64,000 bases of DNA from Mycolicibacterium grossiae (GTDB lineage Bacteria; Actinomycetota; Actinomycetes; Mycobacteriales; Mycobacteriaceae). The translations under genes and the position numbers were made by a program. Positions within the stretch are counted from its first letter, which is position 1; each line of letters opens with the position of its first letter. Positions 24,562 through 34,256 of the stretch are shown one piece after another. The stretch is taken from the NCBI RefSeq assembly GCF_008329645.1, contig NZ_CP043474.1, positions 1 to 64,000 on the forward strand, in the 5' to 3' direction. The notes under the pieces are model-generated. The model was given only the letters and a program-made list of their open reading frames with translations. It did no database searches and was not told the DNA's origin.

Positions 24562-25428
24562 ATGAGCGACTGGACCGCTGCGGACCTGCCCTCCTTCACC
24601 GGCCGCACCGTGATCGTCACCGGCGCCAACAGCGGACTCGGCGAGGTCACCGCACGCGAACTCGCCCGCGTGGGCGCCTCGGTGGTCCTCGCGGTGCGCA
24701 ACCGCGCCAAGGGCGAGTCGGCGGCGGCGCGGATGACCGGTGACGTCGAGGTCCGCAGCCTCGACCTGCAGGACCTCGCCTCGGTGCGGGCCTTCGCCGA
24801 CGGCGTCGACCACGTCGACGTGCTGATCAACAACGCCGGCATCATGGCGGTGCCCTACGCGCAGACCGCCGACGGATTCGAGAGCCAGATCGGCACCAAC
24901 CACCTCGGGCACTTCGCGCTGACCAACCTGCTGCTGCCGAAGGTCACCGACCGGGTGGTGACGGTGTCGTCGATGATGCACCTGCTCGGAGTGATCAGCC
25001 TCAAGGACCTCAACTGGAGGTCCCGGCCGTACCTTGCGTGGCCGGCCTACGGCCAGTCCAAGCTCGCCAACCTGCTGTTCACCAGGGAGTTGCAGCGCCG
25101 GCTCACCGCGGCCGGATCACCCGTGCGCGCCGTCGCCGCGCACCCCGGCTACTCGGCGACCAACCTGCAGGGCCAGACCGGCACCGCGCTCGGCACCCGG
25201 ATGTGGACGGCGGCCAACCGGGTCGCCACCGACGCCGACTTCGGCGCCCGCCAGACGCTGTACGCGGTGTCCCAGGACGTCGCCGGCGACGCCTTCATCG
25301 GCCCGCGGTTCGGCATGTGGGGTCGTAGCCAACCGGTCGGCCGCAGTCCGCTCGCCGCGAGCGACACGACGGCGCGCGCCCTGTGGGAGCTGTCCGCGCA
25401 GCTCACCGGCACCGACTTCGCGCTCTGA
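24562..25428 (+). CDS. Short-chain dehydrogenase/reductase
   Basis: Rossmann-fold oxidoreductase, 288 residues. Cofactor motif TGANSGLG, then NNAGIM, the catalytic Ser in VVTVSSMMH and the YxxxK pair in [12 protein letters not shown]. Length and the extended C-terminal half resemble the retinol-dehydrogenase-like group of SDRs. Basic residues after the glycine motif (AVRNRAKG) suggest NADP(H). Substrate unknown. Lies between lpqT and rplY, on the same strand. Confidence 0.9.
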   Translation: MSDWTAADLPSFTGRTVIVTGANSGLGEVTARELARVGASVVLAVRNRAKGESAAARMTGDVEVRSLDLQDLASVRAFADGVDHVDVLINNAGIMAVPYAQTADGFESQIGTNHLGHFALTNLLLPKVTDRVVTVSSMMHLLGVISLKDLNWRSRPYLAWPAYGQSKLANLLFTRELQRRLTAAGSPVRAVAAHPGYSATNLQGQTGTALGTRMWTAANRVATDADFGARQTLYAVSQDVAGDAFIGPRFGMWGRSQPVGRSPLAASDTTARALWELSAQLTGTDFAL

Positions 25429-25483
25429 CGTCGGCTCGTCGATTTCTTCCCGAGCCGGCCCGTGCGCTAATCTGGCGGGCGAT

Positions 25484-25554
25484 CACGGCGAGGGTGGCCC
25501 TGCCACCGTCATCGACGGGACGTCTGCAGCACCGCTGCGCTCACCCTGGCCGTG
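25484..25554 (+). promoter_or_regulatory. Structured rplY leader with two competing stems
   Basis: A long-range stem pairs CACGGCGAGGGTG (25484-25496) with CACCCTGGCCGTG (25542-25554), 12 of 13 pairs. A local hairpin pairs GGTGGC (25493-25498) with GCCACC (25502-25507) and shares bases with the left arm, so the two cannot coexist. It lies between a possible -10 (TAATCT, near 25469-25474) and the rplY ATG. Candidate autoregulatory leader; inference from base pairing. Confidence 0.45.
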
Positions 25555-25588
25555 CGACACGAAACAGCACAGGCATCAGGAGAATCGC

Positions 25589-26272
25589 ATGGCCAAGTCC
25601 GGCACCGTCACCAACAACCTCACCGCGCTCGTCCGCGAGCAGACCGGCAAGGGCGCGTCGCGACGCGCCCGTCGCGAGGGCCGCGTGCCCGCCGTGCTGT
25701 ACGGCCACGGCACCGAGCCGCAGCACCTCGAGCTGAACGCGCACGACCTCGCCGCCGTGCTGCGCCACTCCGGCACCAACGCGGTGCTGAGCCTCGACAT
25801 CGCCGGCACCGAGCAGCTCGCGCTGACCAAGTCGCTCGAGATGCACCCGATCCGTCGCACCATCACCCACCTGGACCTGCTGGTCGTGCGCCGCGGCGAG
25901 AAGGTCACCGTCGAGGTGACCGTCACCGTCGAGGGCGAGGCCACGCCCGGCACCCTGGTCACCCAGGAGGTCAACGCCATCGAGATCGAAGCCGAGGCGC
26001 TGTCGATCCCCGAGGGCTTCACCGTGTCGGTCGAGGGCGCCGAGGAGGGCACCCAGATCACCGCGGGCCAGATCGAGCTGCCGTCGGGTGTCACGCTGAT
26101 CACCGATCGCGAGCAGCTGGTCGTCAACGTCGTCGCCGCGCCGACCGAGGAGGAGCTCGAGGCCGAGGGCGGCGGCGCGTCGCTCGAGGAGCAGGCCGAG
26201 GAGGCCGCCGACGCCGAGGCGGAGGACGCCGCTGCCGAGGGCGGCGACGAGGCACCCGCCGAGTCCGAGTAA
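25589..26272 (+). CDS. rplY: 50S ribosomal protein L25/general stress protein Ctc
   Basis: 5S-rRNA-binding ribosomal protein of the long Ctc/TL5 type, 227 residues. L25 domain at the N-terminus ([20 protein letters not shown]), the C-terminal beta domain ([38 protein letters not shown]), then a very acidic Glu/Ala tail. The ATG at 25589 has an AGGAG ribosome site 6 nt upstream. Neighbour of pth, as in most actinobacteria. Confidence 0.96.
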   Translation: MAKSGTVTNNLTALVREQTGKGASRRARREGRVPAVLYGHGTEPQHLELNAHDLAAVLRHSGTNAVLSLDIAGTEQLALTKSLEMHPIRRTITHLDLLVVRRGEKVTVEVTVTVEGEATPGTLVTQEVNAIEIEAEALSIPEGFTVSVEGAEEGTQITAGQIELPSGVTLITDREQLVVNVVAAPTEEELEAEGGGASLEEQAEEAADAEAEDAAAEGGDEAPAESE

Positions 26273-26293
26273 GTCGGCAGGGGCGCGGGTCTC

Positions 26294-26872
26294 GTGGCCG
26301 AACCGCTGCTGGTGGTCGGCCTGGGCAACCCCGGGCCGCAGTACGCCACCACCCGGCACAACGTCGGGTTCCTGGTCGCCGACGTCCTGGCCGACCGCAT
26401 CGGCACCGGCTTCAAGCTGCACAAGAAGTCCGGCGCCGACGTGGTGACCGGCCGGTTGGGCGGCACGTCGGTGGTGGTGGCCAAGCCGCGCACCTACATG
26501 AACGAGTCCGGCAGGCACGTCGGGCCGTTGGCGAAGTTCTACTCGATCGCCCCGGCCGACGTGATCGTGCTGCACGACGAACTCGACATCGACTTCGGCC
26601 GCATCCGGCTGAAGTTCGGTGGCGGGGCGGCCGGGCACAATGGACTGCGGTCGGTCGGGTCGGCGTTGGGCACCAACGACTTCGGTCGGGTGCGGATCGG
26701 CATCGGCCGCCCACCCGGCCGGCAGTCCGGTGCCTCGTTCGTGCTGGAGAACTTCAACTCCCGCGAGCGTCCGGAACTGGGCGTGATCGTCGAACAGTCC
26801 GCCGACGCCACCGAATTGATGATCCGCGACGGCCTCGAGCCGGCGCAGAACGTGGTGCACGCCTGGGGCTAG
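26294..26872 (+). CDS. pth: Peptidyl-tRNA hydrolase
   Basis: Recycles peptidyl-tRNA released during translation. 192 residues, standard length. Signatures: [19 protein letters not shown] with the catalytic His, [10 protein letters not shown], and [30 protein letters not shown] start, 21 nt after rplY, so cotranscribed. Its stop overlaps by 3 bp the stop of the convergent 4Fe-4S protein gene. Confidence 0.98.
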   Translation: MAEPLLVVGLGNPGPQYATTRHNVGFLVADVLADRIGTGFKLHKKSGADVVTGRLGGTSVVVAKPRTYMNESGRHVGPLAKFYSIAPADVIVLHDELDIDFGRIRLKFGGGAAGHNGLRSVGSALGTNDFGRVRIGIGRPPGRQSGASFVLENFNSRERPELGVIVEQSADATELMIRDGLEPAQNVVHAWG

Positions 26873-27894
26873 CGGCCCCGGATCCCGCTGTCGACGACCT
26901 TGGTCGGCTTGTGCGGGTAGCGCTTCTCCGCGTGCGCCTTGGCCGCCGAGTTCGGCAGCACGTACAGCGTCTCGCGCTTGTCCTGCAGCGGCCGCAGCAC
27001 GGTGTCCATGAACGACTTGCGGTCGTCGAGGTAGGGCCCGATGACGTCCTCGCCCGCCGGACACACCGCGAGGCAGTACGCCGCCTTGTAGTTCGGCTTG
27101 AACGCGAGGCTCTGCCACATCGACGCATTCTCCGAATCGGTGACGCGGGAACGGAAGTCGTCGGCGTCGGCGCTGTCGGCGACGGTCTGCACCCAGTCGG
27201 TGAACCCGCCCATGAACTCGCGGTAGTTGTGCACCGAGCACGCGACGAAGTCGAAGGCGCCGTCCTTGCCGATCGCCCCCACCGGGCACGCCGCCACGCA
27301 CAGCTTGCACTCCAGGCACGGTGAGTAGTCCAGCGGCTCGCCGTACCGGGAGATCGGCGTATCGAGCACGATCGTCGCCAGCAGGATGAAGTTGCCGAAC
27401 CGCGGGTGAATCACGTTGCGGTGGATGCCCATGACGCCGAGGCCGGATGCCACGGCGACCGGCTTGTGCGCGATGACCCAGATGCGACCCGGGAACCGGT
27501 CCATCTCCATGGGGAACGTCGCCGACGGGTTGAGCGCGCGGTGGCCGGTGTCCTCCAGCATGCGCGTGATGCGGTGCGCCGCCTCGTTGATGATCTCGCC
27601 GGTGCGATGGAACTCCTGGTTGGCGACGCTGCGGGCCGTCGACCGCACGTTGTCGCGGTTCATCCGCACCACCAGCGAGACGTAGCTGCGTGCGCCGGGT
27701 AACGCCGCCTCGGCGTGCTCGCGCTCCGACGCCAGCGCCGGGTCGTCGACGCTGGCGAACGCGACGTCGTCCGCGCCCGCATCGAGACACACCTGTCGCA
27801 GCCAGTCGGCGTCGACGACCTCCGGCCGCCGGCGGGGCCGGTCGCGCATGGCGCGCACGGTCGGGTGGTCGGCGATCCGGGGCGGAATGGTCAT
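26869..27894 (-). CDS. 4Fe-4S ferredoxin-domain protein, QueG-like
   Basis: Predicted iron-sulfur protein of 341 residues. Two cluster motifs: [12 protein letters not shown] near residue 195 and [11 protein letters not shown] near residue 260, with an extra Cys between them (FVACSVHN). The N-terminal half ([43 protein letters not shown]) resembles the reductive-dehalogenase/epoxyqueuosine-reductase (QueG) superfamily, but length and spacing differ from QueG and no queuosine genes are nearby. Function unknown. The AT-rich 27895-27925 upstream probably holds its promoter. Confidence 0.8.
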   Translation of the reverse strand: MTIPPRIADHPTVRAMRDRPRRRPEVVDADWLRQVCLDAGADDVAFASVDDPALASEREHAEAALPGARSYVSLVVRMNRDNVRSTARSVANQEFHRTGEIINEAAHRITRMLEDTGHRALNPSATFPMEMDRFPGRIWVIAHKPVAVASGLGVMGIHRNVIHPRFGNFILLATIVLDTPISRYGEPLDYSPCLECKLCVAACPVGAIGKDGAFDFVACSVHNYREFMGGFTDWVQTVADSADADDFRSRVTDSENASMWQSLAFKPNYKAAYCLAVCPAGEDVIGPYLDDRKSFMDTVLRPLQDKRETLYVLPNSAAKAHAEKRYPHKPTKVVDSGIRGR

Positions 27895-27961
27895 GACTGC
27901 TGAGTATAGTTAGCAATACCTAGATGGCGTCAAGCGGTACGCGGGCGTCCACGTGAGGTAC

Positions 27962-28810
27962 TCAGTCCGAGGTGCGGCGGGCGTAGGCGCGCAGGGCGAA
28001 CGGGGCGATGAGCGCCATCATCGCCAACGACCACAGCACGGTCGCGAGCACGGGGTGATGCAGCGGCAGCTGGGCGTCCGGCGGCGCCGCGGGACCGTTG
28101 CCCCACAGCTCGCGCATGGCCTGGGCGAGCGACGACACCGGGTTCCACTCGGCGACCACCCGCAGCCAGCGCGGCATCGGCTCGGTGGGCGCGAAGGTGT
28201 TGGCCAGGAACGTGATCGGGAACAGCACGGTGAACATCACGCCGTTGACGGCCTCCACGGAGCGCATCAGCGAGCCGATGAGGATGCCGAACCAGATCAT
28301 GCCGAAGCCGAACACCAGGATCAGCGCGAACGCCAGCACGGCCTCGGCGACGCTGCCGCGGATGCGCCACCCGATGCACAGCCCCGTCACCGCCATCACC
28401 ACCACGCCGATCGACGAGTGCAGCAGGCTGGCGACGCTGCGCCCGATGAGCACCGCCGACCGCCGGATCGGCAGCGAGCGGAACCGGTCGATGATGCCCT
28501 TCTCCACGTCGGCGGTGATGCCGGTCGACACGACGAACGCCGTGAACACGATCGTCTGCGCCTGGATGCCGGGCAGCAGGAACTCGCGGTAGGACGCCCC
28601 GCCGCGGGTCGCGATGGAGGCACCGAACACGAACGCGAACAGCAGCACGAACATGATGGGCTGCACGGTGACGTCGCTCAGCATCTCCGGCATGCGCTTG
28701 GTGTGGATCATGTTGCGCTTGACCATGATCCAGGACTGCTGGGCGATGTTCGTCGGCGTGATGTCGGGACGCCGGATGGTCGACCCGGCTTCGGATCGCA
28801 CGGCGGTCAC
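27962..28810 (-). CDS. ABC-2 type exporter permease (DrrB-like)
   Basis: Membrane component of an ABC exporter, 282 residues, with six predicted helices (for example MFVLLFAFVFGASIA, GVVVMAVTGLCIGW, LVFGFGMIWFGILIG, AVNGVMFTVLFPITFLANTF) and the ABC-2 signature around NPVSSLAQAMREL. Resembles daunorubicin-resistance DrrB permeases. GTG start overlaps the ATPase stop (GTGA), so the pair is one unit. Substrate unknown; possibly a lipid or drug, inference from family. Confidence 0.93.
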   Translation of the reverse strand: MTAVRSEAGSTIRRPDITPTNIAQQSWIMVKRNMIHTKRMPEMLSDVTVQPIMFVLLFAFVFGASIATRGGASYREFLLPGIQAQTIVFTAFVVSTGITADVEKGIIDRFRSLPIRRSAVLIGRSVASLLHSSIGVVVMAVTGLCIGWRIRGSVAEAVLAFALILVFGFGMIWFGILIGSLMRSVEAVNGVMFTVLFPITFLANTFAPTEPMPRWLRVVAEWNPVSSLAQAMRELWGNGPAAPPDAQLPLHHPVLATVLWSLAMMALIAPFALRAYARRTSD

Positions 28811-29763
28811 GCGGGGATCTCCTCGTCGTCGGCGCGGTGGCCGGTCAGGGACAGGAAGACGTCGTCGAGGCTCGGGCGGGACAGGCCGATGTCGTCGACG
28901 TCGATGCCGTGCTCCTGCAGCAGCCCCGCCACGGTGGTCAACGCGGCGATGCCCTCGGCGGCGGCGGTGAGCTGCCGCGCCCCGTCGTCGACGTGGATCT
29001 CGGTGCCGGTGCGGGCCATCAGGTCACGGGCCCGTGGCAGATCGTGGGCGTGCGACACCGTCACGACCAGGCTCGCGTTGCCGGCCTGCTGCTTGAGCTG
29101 AAGCGGCGTGCCCTGGGCGATGATGCGGCCACGGTCGATGACGACGATCTCATCGGCGAGCTGGTCGGCCTCCTCGAGGTACTGCGTCGTCAGCAGCAGC
29201 GTCATGCCCCCGGCGACCAGCCCGCGCAGGACGTCCCACAGATCGTTGCGGCTGCGCGGGTCCAGACCCGTGGTGGGCTCGTCGAGGAACAGCACCGGCG
29301 GTGACGCGATCAGGCTGACCGCGAGGTCGAGGCGTCGGCGCATGCCACCGGAATACGTCTTGACCGGCCGGTCGGCGGCCTCGGCGACCGCGAACTGCTC
29401 GAGCAGCTCGTCCCCCAGACGGGCCAGCTGGCGGCGGCGGATGCCGTACAGCCCGCCGATCATGCGGATGTTCTCCCGGCCGGTGAGCAGCTCGTCGACG
29501 GTGGCGGCCTGCCCGGTGAGGCCCATGTTGCGCCGCACCATGTCGGGCTGCTCGCGGACGTCGTACCCGGCGACGCGCGCCGTCCCGCTCGTCGGCTCGG
29601 ACAGCGTCGTCATCATCCGGACCGTGGTGGTCTTGCCCGCGCCGTTGGGCCCCAGCAGGCCCAGCACGGAGCCGGCCGGGATGGTGAAGCTGACGCCGTC
29701 GACCGCGCGATGGTCGCCGAACTGCTTGACGAGGTCGACTGCCTCGATGGCCGGCTGCGTCAC
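28807..29763 (-). CDS. ABC exporter ATP-binding protein (DrrA-like)
   Basis: 318-residue ATPase. Walker A GPNGAGKTTT, Q-loop, signature YSGGMRRRLDLA, Walker B PPVLFLDEPTTGLD, and the H-loop LLTTQYLEEADQLAD. The C-terminal extension of about 80 residues matches the DrrA family. GTG 29763 (TQPAIEAVDLVKQFG) is chosen because ABC homology starts there; the upstream open frame runs through repeat A3 and is not homologous. Operon with the permease gene at 27962. Confidence 0.94.
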   Translation of the reverse strand: MTQPAIEAVDLVKQFGDHRAVDGVSFTIPAGSVLGLLGPNGAGKTTTVRMMTTLSEPTSGTARVAGYDVREQPDMVRRNMGLTGQAATVDELLTGRENIRMIGGLYGIRRRQLARLGDELLEQFAVAEAADRPVKTYSGGMRRRLDLAVSLIASPPVLFLDEPTTGLDPRSRNDLWDVLRGLVAGGMTLLLTTQYLEEADQLADEIVVIDRGRIIAQGTPLQLKQQAGNASLVVTVSHAHDLPRARDLMARTGTEIHVDDGARQLTAAAEGIAALTTVAGLLQEHGIDVDDIGLSRPSLDDVFLSLTGHRADDEEIPA

Positions 29764-29799
29764 GGGACCACCGTAGCCAGGGCCGCCGACGCCGAGCGA

Positions 29800-29852
29800 G
29801 CGATTTCGGCGCGCCGCTCGCCGCTCAGCGACGGAAAGCGCGCCGAAATCGC
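29800..29852. repeat. Family A palindromic repeat, copy 3
   Basis: Perfect 15-bp arms GCGATTTCGGCGCGC (29800-29814) and GCGCGCCGAAATCGC (29838-29852), related to copies 1, 2 and 4 but with a diverged centre. It lies between two divergently oriented genes, upstream of both, so terminator function alone does not explain this copy. Confidence 0.85.
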
Positions 29853-29921
29853 ACGGAAACGGGACATGGTGGTGTCGACCGGCGGGACGGCCGCGACTCA
29901 TCGCGCCTACCGTCGGGTGGC

Positions 29922-30215
29922 GTGCTGGTATGGATCAACGGCGCCTTCGGGGCCGGCAAGACGCAGACCGCATTCGAGCTGCACCGCCGCCTTCCGGCGT
30001 CGCACGTCGCCGACCCGGAACTCATCGGCTTCGCCATCCACCGAATGCTGCCGCCGGGCGCCCGGGCCGACTTCCAGGACCGGCCGCAGTGGCGCGCAGC
30101 GGTCGTCGCGACGCTGGCCGACGCGGCCTACTTCGACGAGATCATGTCCGGGCTGGCCGCGGACGGCGTCGGCGTCCGGCGCGCCGCGGTCGGGGTGCGC
30201 CACATCCGGTGGTAG
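29922..30215 (+). pseudogene. Decayed P-loop kinase (AAA_33-like), internally deleted and truncated
   Basis: 97 codons from GTG 29922. The N-terminus keeps an intact P-loop (INGAFGAGKTQTAFEL) and the family segment HRMLPPGARADFQD, but the sequence jumps from AVVATLAD directly to AAYFDEIMSGL. In homologues of about 170-200 residues as I recall them, a conserved stretch lies between these segments, and about 80 further residues follow. Here the frame ends 30 residues later in an unrelated tail. I read it as an internal deletion plus C-terminal loss. A TANNNT -10 (TACCGT, 29908-29913) persists 8 nt upstream. Bracketed by repeat copies 3 and 4. Confidence 0.65.
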
Positions 30216-30222
30216 CGAACGA

Positions 30223-30275
30223 GCGATTTCGGCGCGCTTTCCGTGCACCAGCGACGGTAAGCGCGCCGAAATCGC
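30223..30275. repeat. Family A palindromic repeat, copy 4
   Basis: Perfect 17-bp arms GCGATTTCGGCGCGCTT (30223-30239) and AAGCGCGCCGAAATCGC (30259-30275). It lies between the decayed kinase and the convergent pks16 gene, so it could serve as a bidirectional terminator. Confidence 0.9.
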
Positions 30276-30288
30276 AGGGGAACGGGGG

Positions 30289-31923
30289 CTAGGTGACCAG
30301 CGAGACCGAGTTGGCGCGGCGCAGCTTGCCCGAGGGGGTCTTCGGGATGGTGCCGGGGCCGAGGACCACGACGTTGCGCGGACGCATGTCGACCTCGGTG
30401 ACCACCTCGTGGGCCACCTCGTGCTCGATGCGGCGCACCTCGGCGGGATCCTGCCAGGCGTTGGACTCGACGGCCACGGCGAACGTCTCGCGGGAGTGCC
30501 CGGCATCGAGGCGCACCGCGACGGCGCAGCCCGGGCGGACGCCCGGCACGCGGCCGGCGGCGCGCTCGATGTCGGTCGGGTAGATGTTGCGGCCCGCCAT
30601 GATGATGACGTCCTTGACGCGGCCGCAGACCACCACGTTGCCCTCCTCGGTGATGTAGCCGAGGTCGCCGGTGTCGTACCAGCCGTGCTCGTCCTGGGCG
30701 GGCAGGAAGCCGCCCATGGTGATGTAGCCGGGGGTCAGCGATTCACCGCGCAGCTCGATGACGCCGACGCCGCGCGACGGCATCACCTCGCCGTTCTCGT
30801 CGACGACGCGCGCCTCGAGGTCCTGCAGCAGCGGGCCGAGCGACGCGAGCCGCTTGGTGTTGCCCTTCGTGGCGGGCACGGCGCGGCGCAGCGCGGCGAG
30901 CAGGTCGGCGTCGACCTCGTCGACCACCAGACCGGCGTTGCACGGCGAGAACGACACGGCCAGGCAGGTCTCGGCCATGCCGTAGGCCGGCAGGATCGCC
31001 GACGAGCGCAGTCCGAACGGCTTGCCGGCGTCGATCAGGTCCTCGACGTCGGCCGGTTCGACGGGCTCGGCCCCCGAGAGCGCGAACCGCAGCGTCGAGA
31101 GGTCGAAGTCTCCGGGCTTGGCCTGCCGGCGCAGCCGCTTGGCCAGCAGCGCGTAGGCGAAGTTGGGCGCCGCGGTCATGGTGCCCTTGTACTTGTCGAT
31201 GAGCTTCGCCCACAGCAGGGTGTCGCGGAGGAAGTCCATCGGCGTGACCTTGACCAGCTCGGCGCCGAAGTACATCGGGATGGTGAGGAAGCCGACCATG
31301 CCCATGTCGTGGAAGCAGGGCAGCCAGCTGACCATGACGTCGCGGTCGACGTCGTACTCCGCGCCGACGAACATCGCCTCGGCGTTGGAGTGGATGTTGC
31401 GGTGGGTGATCTGCACGGCCTTCGGCGACCCGGTCGAGCCGGACGTCAGCTGCATCAGCGCCAGGTCGTCCTCGCCGGTCTCGACCGGATCGATCGGGTC
31501 GGCGGCCAGCAGGTCGGCGACCTTGAGGACCTTGATGCCCTTCTCCTCCAGGACCGGGGCGGCCACCAGGAAGGGCTCGGAGATGATGACGGCGTCGGCC
31601 TCGATCATGCCGATGACGTTCATGGTGTCGTCGGCCCACACGGCGAGGTCGGTGCGCGGGGTGGGCTGGTGCAGCATCGTCAGGCTGGCGCCGCGCATCC
31701 ACACGCCCTGGGCGGTCGGCGCGATCTCGACGGGGAAGCCGGCCAGCACGCCGACGGCGTCACCATGCCCGACGCCCGCGGCTGCCAGTCCGCCGGCGAT
31801 CCGGCGGGCGCGCTCGTGCACCTCGAGCCAGGTATGCCGCACGGGCTCGTGCGGCTCGCCGGTCACCATGCCCCGCGTGCTCTCGTGAGCGTTGCGGAAC
31901 ATCTTCTCGGTAAATCTGCTCAC
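30289..31923 (-). CDS. pks16: Acyl-CoA/acyl-AMP synthetase (Pks16/FadD-like)
   Basis: Adenylate-forming enzyme of 544 residues. Core motifs: [50 protein letters not shown] and C-terminal [12 protein letters not shown] with the catalytic Lys. Fatty acyl-AMP/CoA ligase group; corresponds to Rv1013, misnamed pks16. GTG 31923 is preferred over the adjacent GTG 31926 since an AGGAGG site is then 5 nt away instead of 2. The Lys motif is of the type acetylated by mycobacterial Pat. Substrate unknown. Confidence 0.9.
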   Translation of the reverse strand: MSRFTEKMFRNAHESTRGMVTGEPHEPVRHTWLEVHERARRIAGGLAAAGVGHGDAVGVLAGFPVEIAPTAQGVWMRGASLTMLHQPTPRTDLAVWADDTMNVIGMIEADAVIISEPFLVAAPVLEEKGIKVLKVADLLAADPIDPVETGEDDLALMQLTSGSTGSPKAVQITHRNIHSNAEAMFVGAEYDVDRDVMVSWLPCFHDMGMVGFLTIPMYFGAELVKVTPMDFLRDTLLWAKLIDKYKGTMTAAPNFAYALLAKRLRRQAKPGDFDLSTLRFALSGAEPVEPADVEDLIDAGKPFGLRSSAILPAYGMAETCLAVSFSPCNAGLVVDEVDADLLAALRRAVPATKGNTKRLASLGPLLQDLEARVVDENGEVMPSRGVGVIELRGESLTPGYITMGGFLPAQDEHGWYDTGDLGYITEEGNVVVCGRVKDVIIMAGRNIYPTDIERAAGRVPGVRPGCAVAVRLDAGHSRETFAVAVESNAWQDPAEVRRIEHEVAHEVVTEVDMRPRNVVVLGPGTIPKTPSGKLRRANSVSLVT

Positions 31924-32227
31924 CACGACCTCCTGGTGTCAGGCGACTGTGCCCGGTCCATGCTCCACCCGCCGGTGACGGTCGCCGTGCAGGCGCGCAC
32001 GCACGATTCGGGAGCGTTTTCGTCAAGAAACGGTGTTGACCCGTATATCGGGCTCCGGACCTCAGCCGTTCCGCCGCGCATCCGCCCGCCGGGAGTTCCG
32101 GAGGGTGACGTCGTCGCGTAGGCCGCGTGACCGCTAGCGTTCACCGCCGATCATCTTAAGAGACTCTTAAGTAACTGCCAAACCGATCGGCGAACTGAGG
32201 CCTGTGTCACACCGCCGAATCGGGCGT
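31924..32227. other. Intergenic stretch between ispE and pks16, with a perfect palindrome
   Basis: No convincing gene. It holds CTTAAGAGACTCTTAAG at 32155-32171, a perfect 8-bp inverted repeat around one base in an AT-rich patch. It lies about 230 nt upstream of pks16 and 57 nt downstream of the ispE stop, so it could be an operator for pks16. No promoter could be assigned with confidence. Confidence 0.5.
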
Positions 32228-33190
32228 TCAGCCGCCGACGGGAGACGGGACGATCCGCGCGCCGGGCACCGGACCGCTCGCGGCGCGCACCGTGCGGCAG
32301 ATCCCCTCCCCGGCGAGTTCGACGCCGACGTCCACCGCCGACGTGGCCGACGAGCACAGGAAGGCGCATGTCGGCCCGGACCCCGAGACGATGCCGGCCA
32401 GCGCGCCGGCATCGGTGCCGGCCTTCAGGGTGCGACGCAGCCGGCCGTCGAGCGCGATCGCGGCGGGTTGCAGGTCGTTGCCGAGCAACGGCGCGAGCCG
32501 GGCCGGGTCGCCCGAGGCGAGCGCCGCCAGCAGCGGTTCGGGATCGTCGAGCCGCGTCGGCCCGCCGTCCGGGTCGGCCCGCATGCGGTCGATCTCGCCG
32601 AACACCGTCGGGGTCGACAACTCCCCCTCGGCGAACGCCAGCACCCAGTGAAAGGTGCTGCGCGCGAGCACCGTCGCGAGCTGTTCGCCACGCCCGGTGC
32701 CCAGCGCCGTACCCCCGTGCAGCGCGAACGGCACGTCGCTGCCGAGCTGGGCGGCCAACCCGTGCAGGTCGCGCCGCGGCAGGCCGAGTTCCCACAGCGC
32801 GTTGAGCGCGACGAGCACCGCCGCCGCGTCGGCGCTGCCGCCCGCCATCCCGCCGGCCACCGGGATCGACTTGGCGATGGAGATCGCGACGTCCGGGGCC
32901 CGTCCGACGTGGTCGGCGAGCAGGTCGGCGGCACGCCACGCGAGGTTGCGCTCGTCGGTGGGCAGGACGCGGGCGCCTTCGCCGGTCACCTCCAGCGACA
33001 GCACGTCCGCCGCGCTGACGGTGACCTCGTCGAACAGTGACACGGCGTGGAACACGGTGGTCAATTCGTGATAGCCGTCGTCGCGCAGGTCACCCACCCC
33101 GAGGTGGAGGTTGACCTTTCCCGGGACGCGTACCGTCACCGAGCCCGACGGGACCCAGTCCGGAGCGGTTCTTCCGTCGGAGGCGGGCAC
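32228..33190 (-). CDS. ispE: 4-diphosphocytidyl-2-C-methyl-D-erythritol kinase
   Basis: GHMP-family kinase of the MEP isoprenoid pathway, 320 residues. Signatures: [26 protein letters not shown] at the N-terminus, the ATP loop [15 protein letters not shown], the Asp-containing [21 protein letters not shown], and the C-terminal [12 protein letters not shown] start. In M. tuberculosis ksgA and ispE are adjacent; here a kinase gene and a permease gene are inserted between ksgA and ispE. Confidence 0.97.
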   Translation of the reverse strand: MPASDGRTAPDWVPSGSVTVRVPGKVNLHLGVGDLRDDGYHELTTVFHAVSLFDEVTVSAADVLSLEVTGEGARVLPTDERNLAWRAADLLADHVGRAPDVAISIAKSIPVAGGMAGGSADAAAVLVALNALWELGLPRRDLHGLAAQLGSDVPFALHGGTALGTGRGEQLATVLARSTFHWVLAFAEGELSTPTVFGEIDRMRADPDGGPTRLDDPEPLLAALASGDPARLAPLLGNDLQPAAIALDGRLRRTLKAGTDAGALAGIVSGSGPTCAFLCSSATSAVDVGVELAGEGICRTVRAASGPVPGARIVPSPVGG

Positions 33191-33393
33191 GCCACGACAT
33201 TAACCGTCGCGGCGACGACGACAGGTGACAAGTGGTGAGATACCCCTCGCGATCCCGCCGCTCGGCCTCGGCTGTCCGACGCCCACTGGCCTCCACGCTA
33301 GGTTTGCTCGCGGGGTGTGTCAAGGATCACCGCCGAGCCCGTCCACACCGCTCGGCGCGTGCCGGACGCCCATCGTCCGTAGCCTCTACATCC

Positions 33394-34188
33394 GTGCTGG
33401 CACCCGGTGACCGCCACGGCGACTACGTCGTCGACGCCGTCCGCGGCCGCGGCGGATCCGCCACGGTCTACGCCGCGCACCACGCCATGGCGCCCAGCCG
33501 GGTGGTGGCGCTCAAGGTGCTCGACGCGCCGACGCCGCAACGGGTGGCGCATCTGCACCGCGAGTTCGACGTCGCGTGGCGGCTCACCCACCCCCGGATC
33601 GTCACGGTGTACGAGCAGGGGCCTGGCTGGCTGACGATGGAGCTGCTGGGCGGCGGTGCGGTGACCACGCTCGAGCGCATGCCCGACCGTCTCGCCGCGC
33701 TCGCCGACGTCGCCGCCGGGTTGGACTACGCCCACGACCACCGCGTCGCGCACGGCGACGTCAAGCCGTCGAACATGTTGGTGCACAGCGACTTCGGTCA
33801 CGGCGGTGCGGTTCTGGTGGACTTCGGCTCGGCGCGTCTGCTGGACGGGACCGACGACGCACCGCGCCCGGCGGGGATCGAGGCCTCGCTGCCCTACGCC
33901 GCCCCGGAGGTCCTGCGCGGCAGGCCGGCGTCGGCCGCGTCGGACGAGTACGCGCTCGCGTGCTCGGCGGTCGAACTGCTCACCGGGGCACCGCCGTTCG
34001 TGGCCGCCACGACCATGGCCCTCACCGACGCGCACCTGCACCGCCCGGTGCCCGGCTATGCGCGCCGGCTCGCGTGGATCAGCCATGCCTTCGACTCGAT
34101 CCTCGCCAAGGCGATGGCGAAGGACCCCGGGCAGCGCTACCCCACGTGCACCGAGTTCGTCCGACTGGTGACCCGCGCCCTCACCTGA
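33394..34188 (+). CDS. Small soluble Hanks-type Ser/Thr protein kinase
   Basis: 264 residues, essentially only a kinase domain. Glycine loop [12 protein letters not shown]-binding Lys in VVALKVL, catalytic loop HGDVKPSN with Gly in place of the usual Arg (HRD to HGD), DFG in [13 protein letters not shown] in YAAPEVLRG and [16 protein letters not shown]. No membrane helix or sensor domain, unlike most mycobacterial Pkn proteins. GTG 33394 is chosen: a TANNNT -10 (TAGCCT, 33380-33385) is 8 nt upstream, and homology begins right after. Absent from this position in M. tuberculosis; target unknown. Confidence 0.88.
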   Translation: MLAPGDRHGDYVVDAVRGRGGSATVYAAHHAMAPSRVVALKVLDAPTPQRVAHLHREFDVAWRLTHPRIVTVYEQGPGWLTMELLGGGAVTTLERMPDRLAALADVAAGLDYAHDHRVAHGDVKPSNMLVHSDFGHGGAVLVDFGSARLLDGTDDAPRPAGIEASLPYAAPEVLRGRPASAASDEYALACSAVELLTGAPPFVAATTMALTDAHLHRPVPGYARRLAWISHAFDSILAKAMAKDPGQRYPTCTEFVRLVTRALT

Positions 34189-34256
34189 GGGCGCGTTACA
34201 CGAGTTTTACGGTCCTCGAGTTTCCGCTTCGCCCACCCGGCGTTAGCGTCGGTCGG

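Noticed and set aside
25541..27916. 791-codon minus-strand open frame across rplY and pth
   Set aside because: Antisense shadow; both plus-strand genes are unmistakable and the frame has no family motifs.
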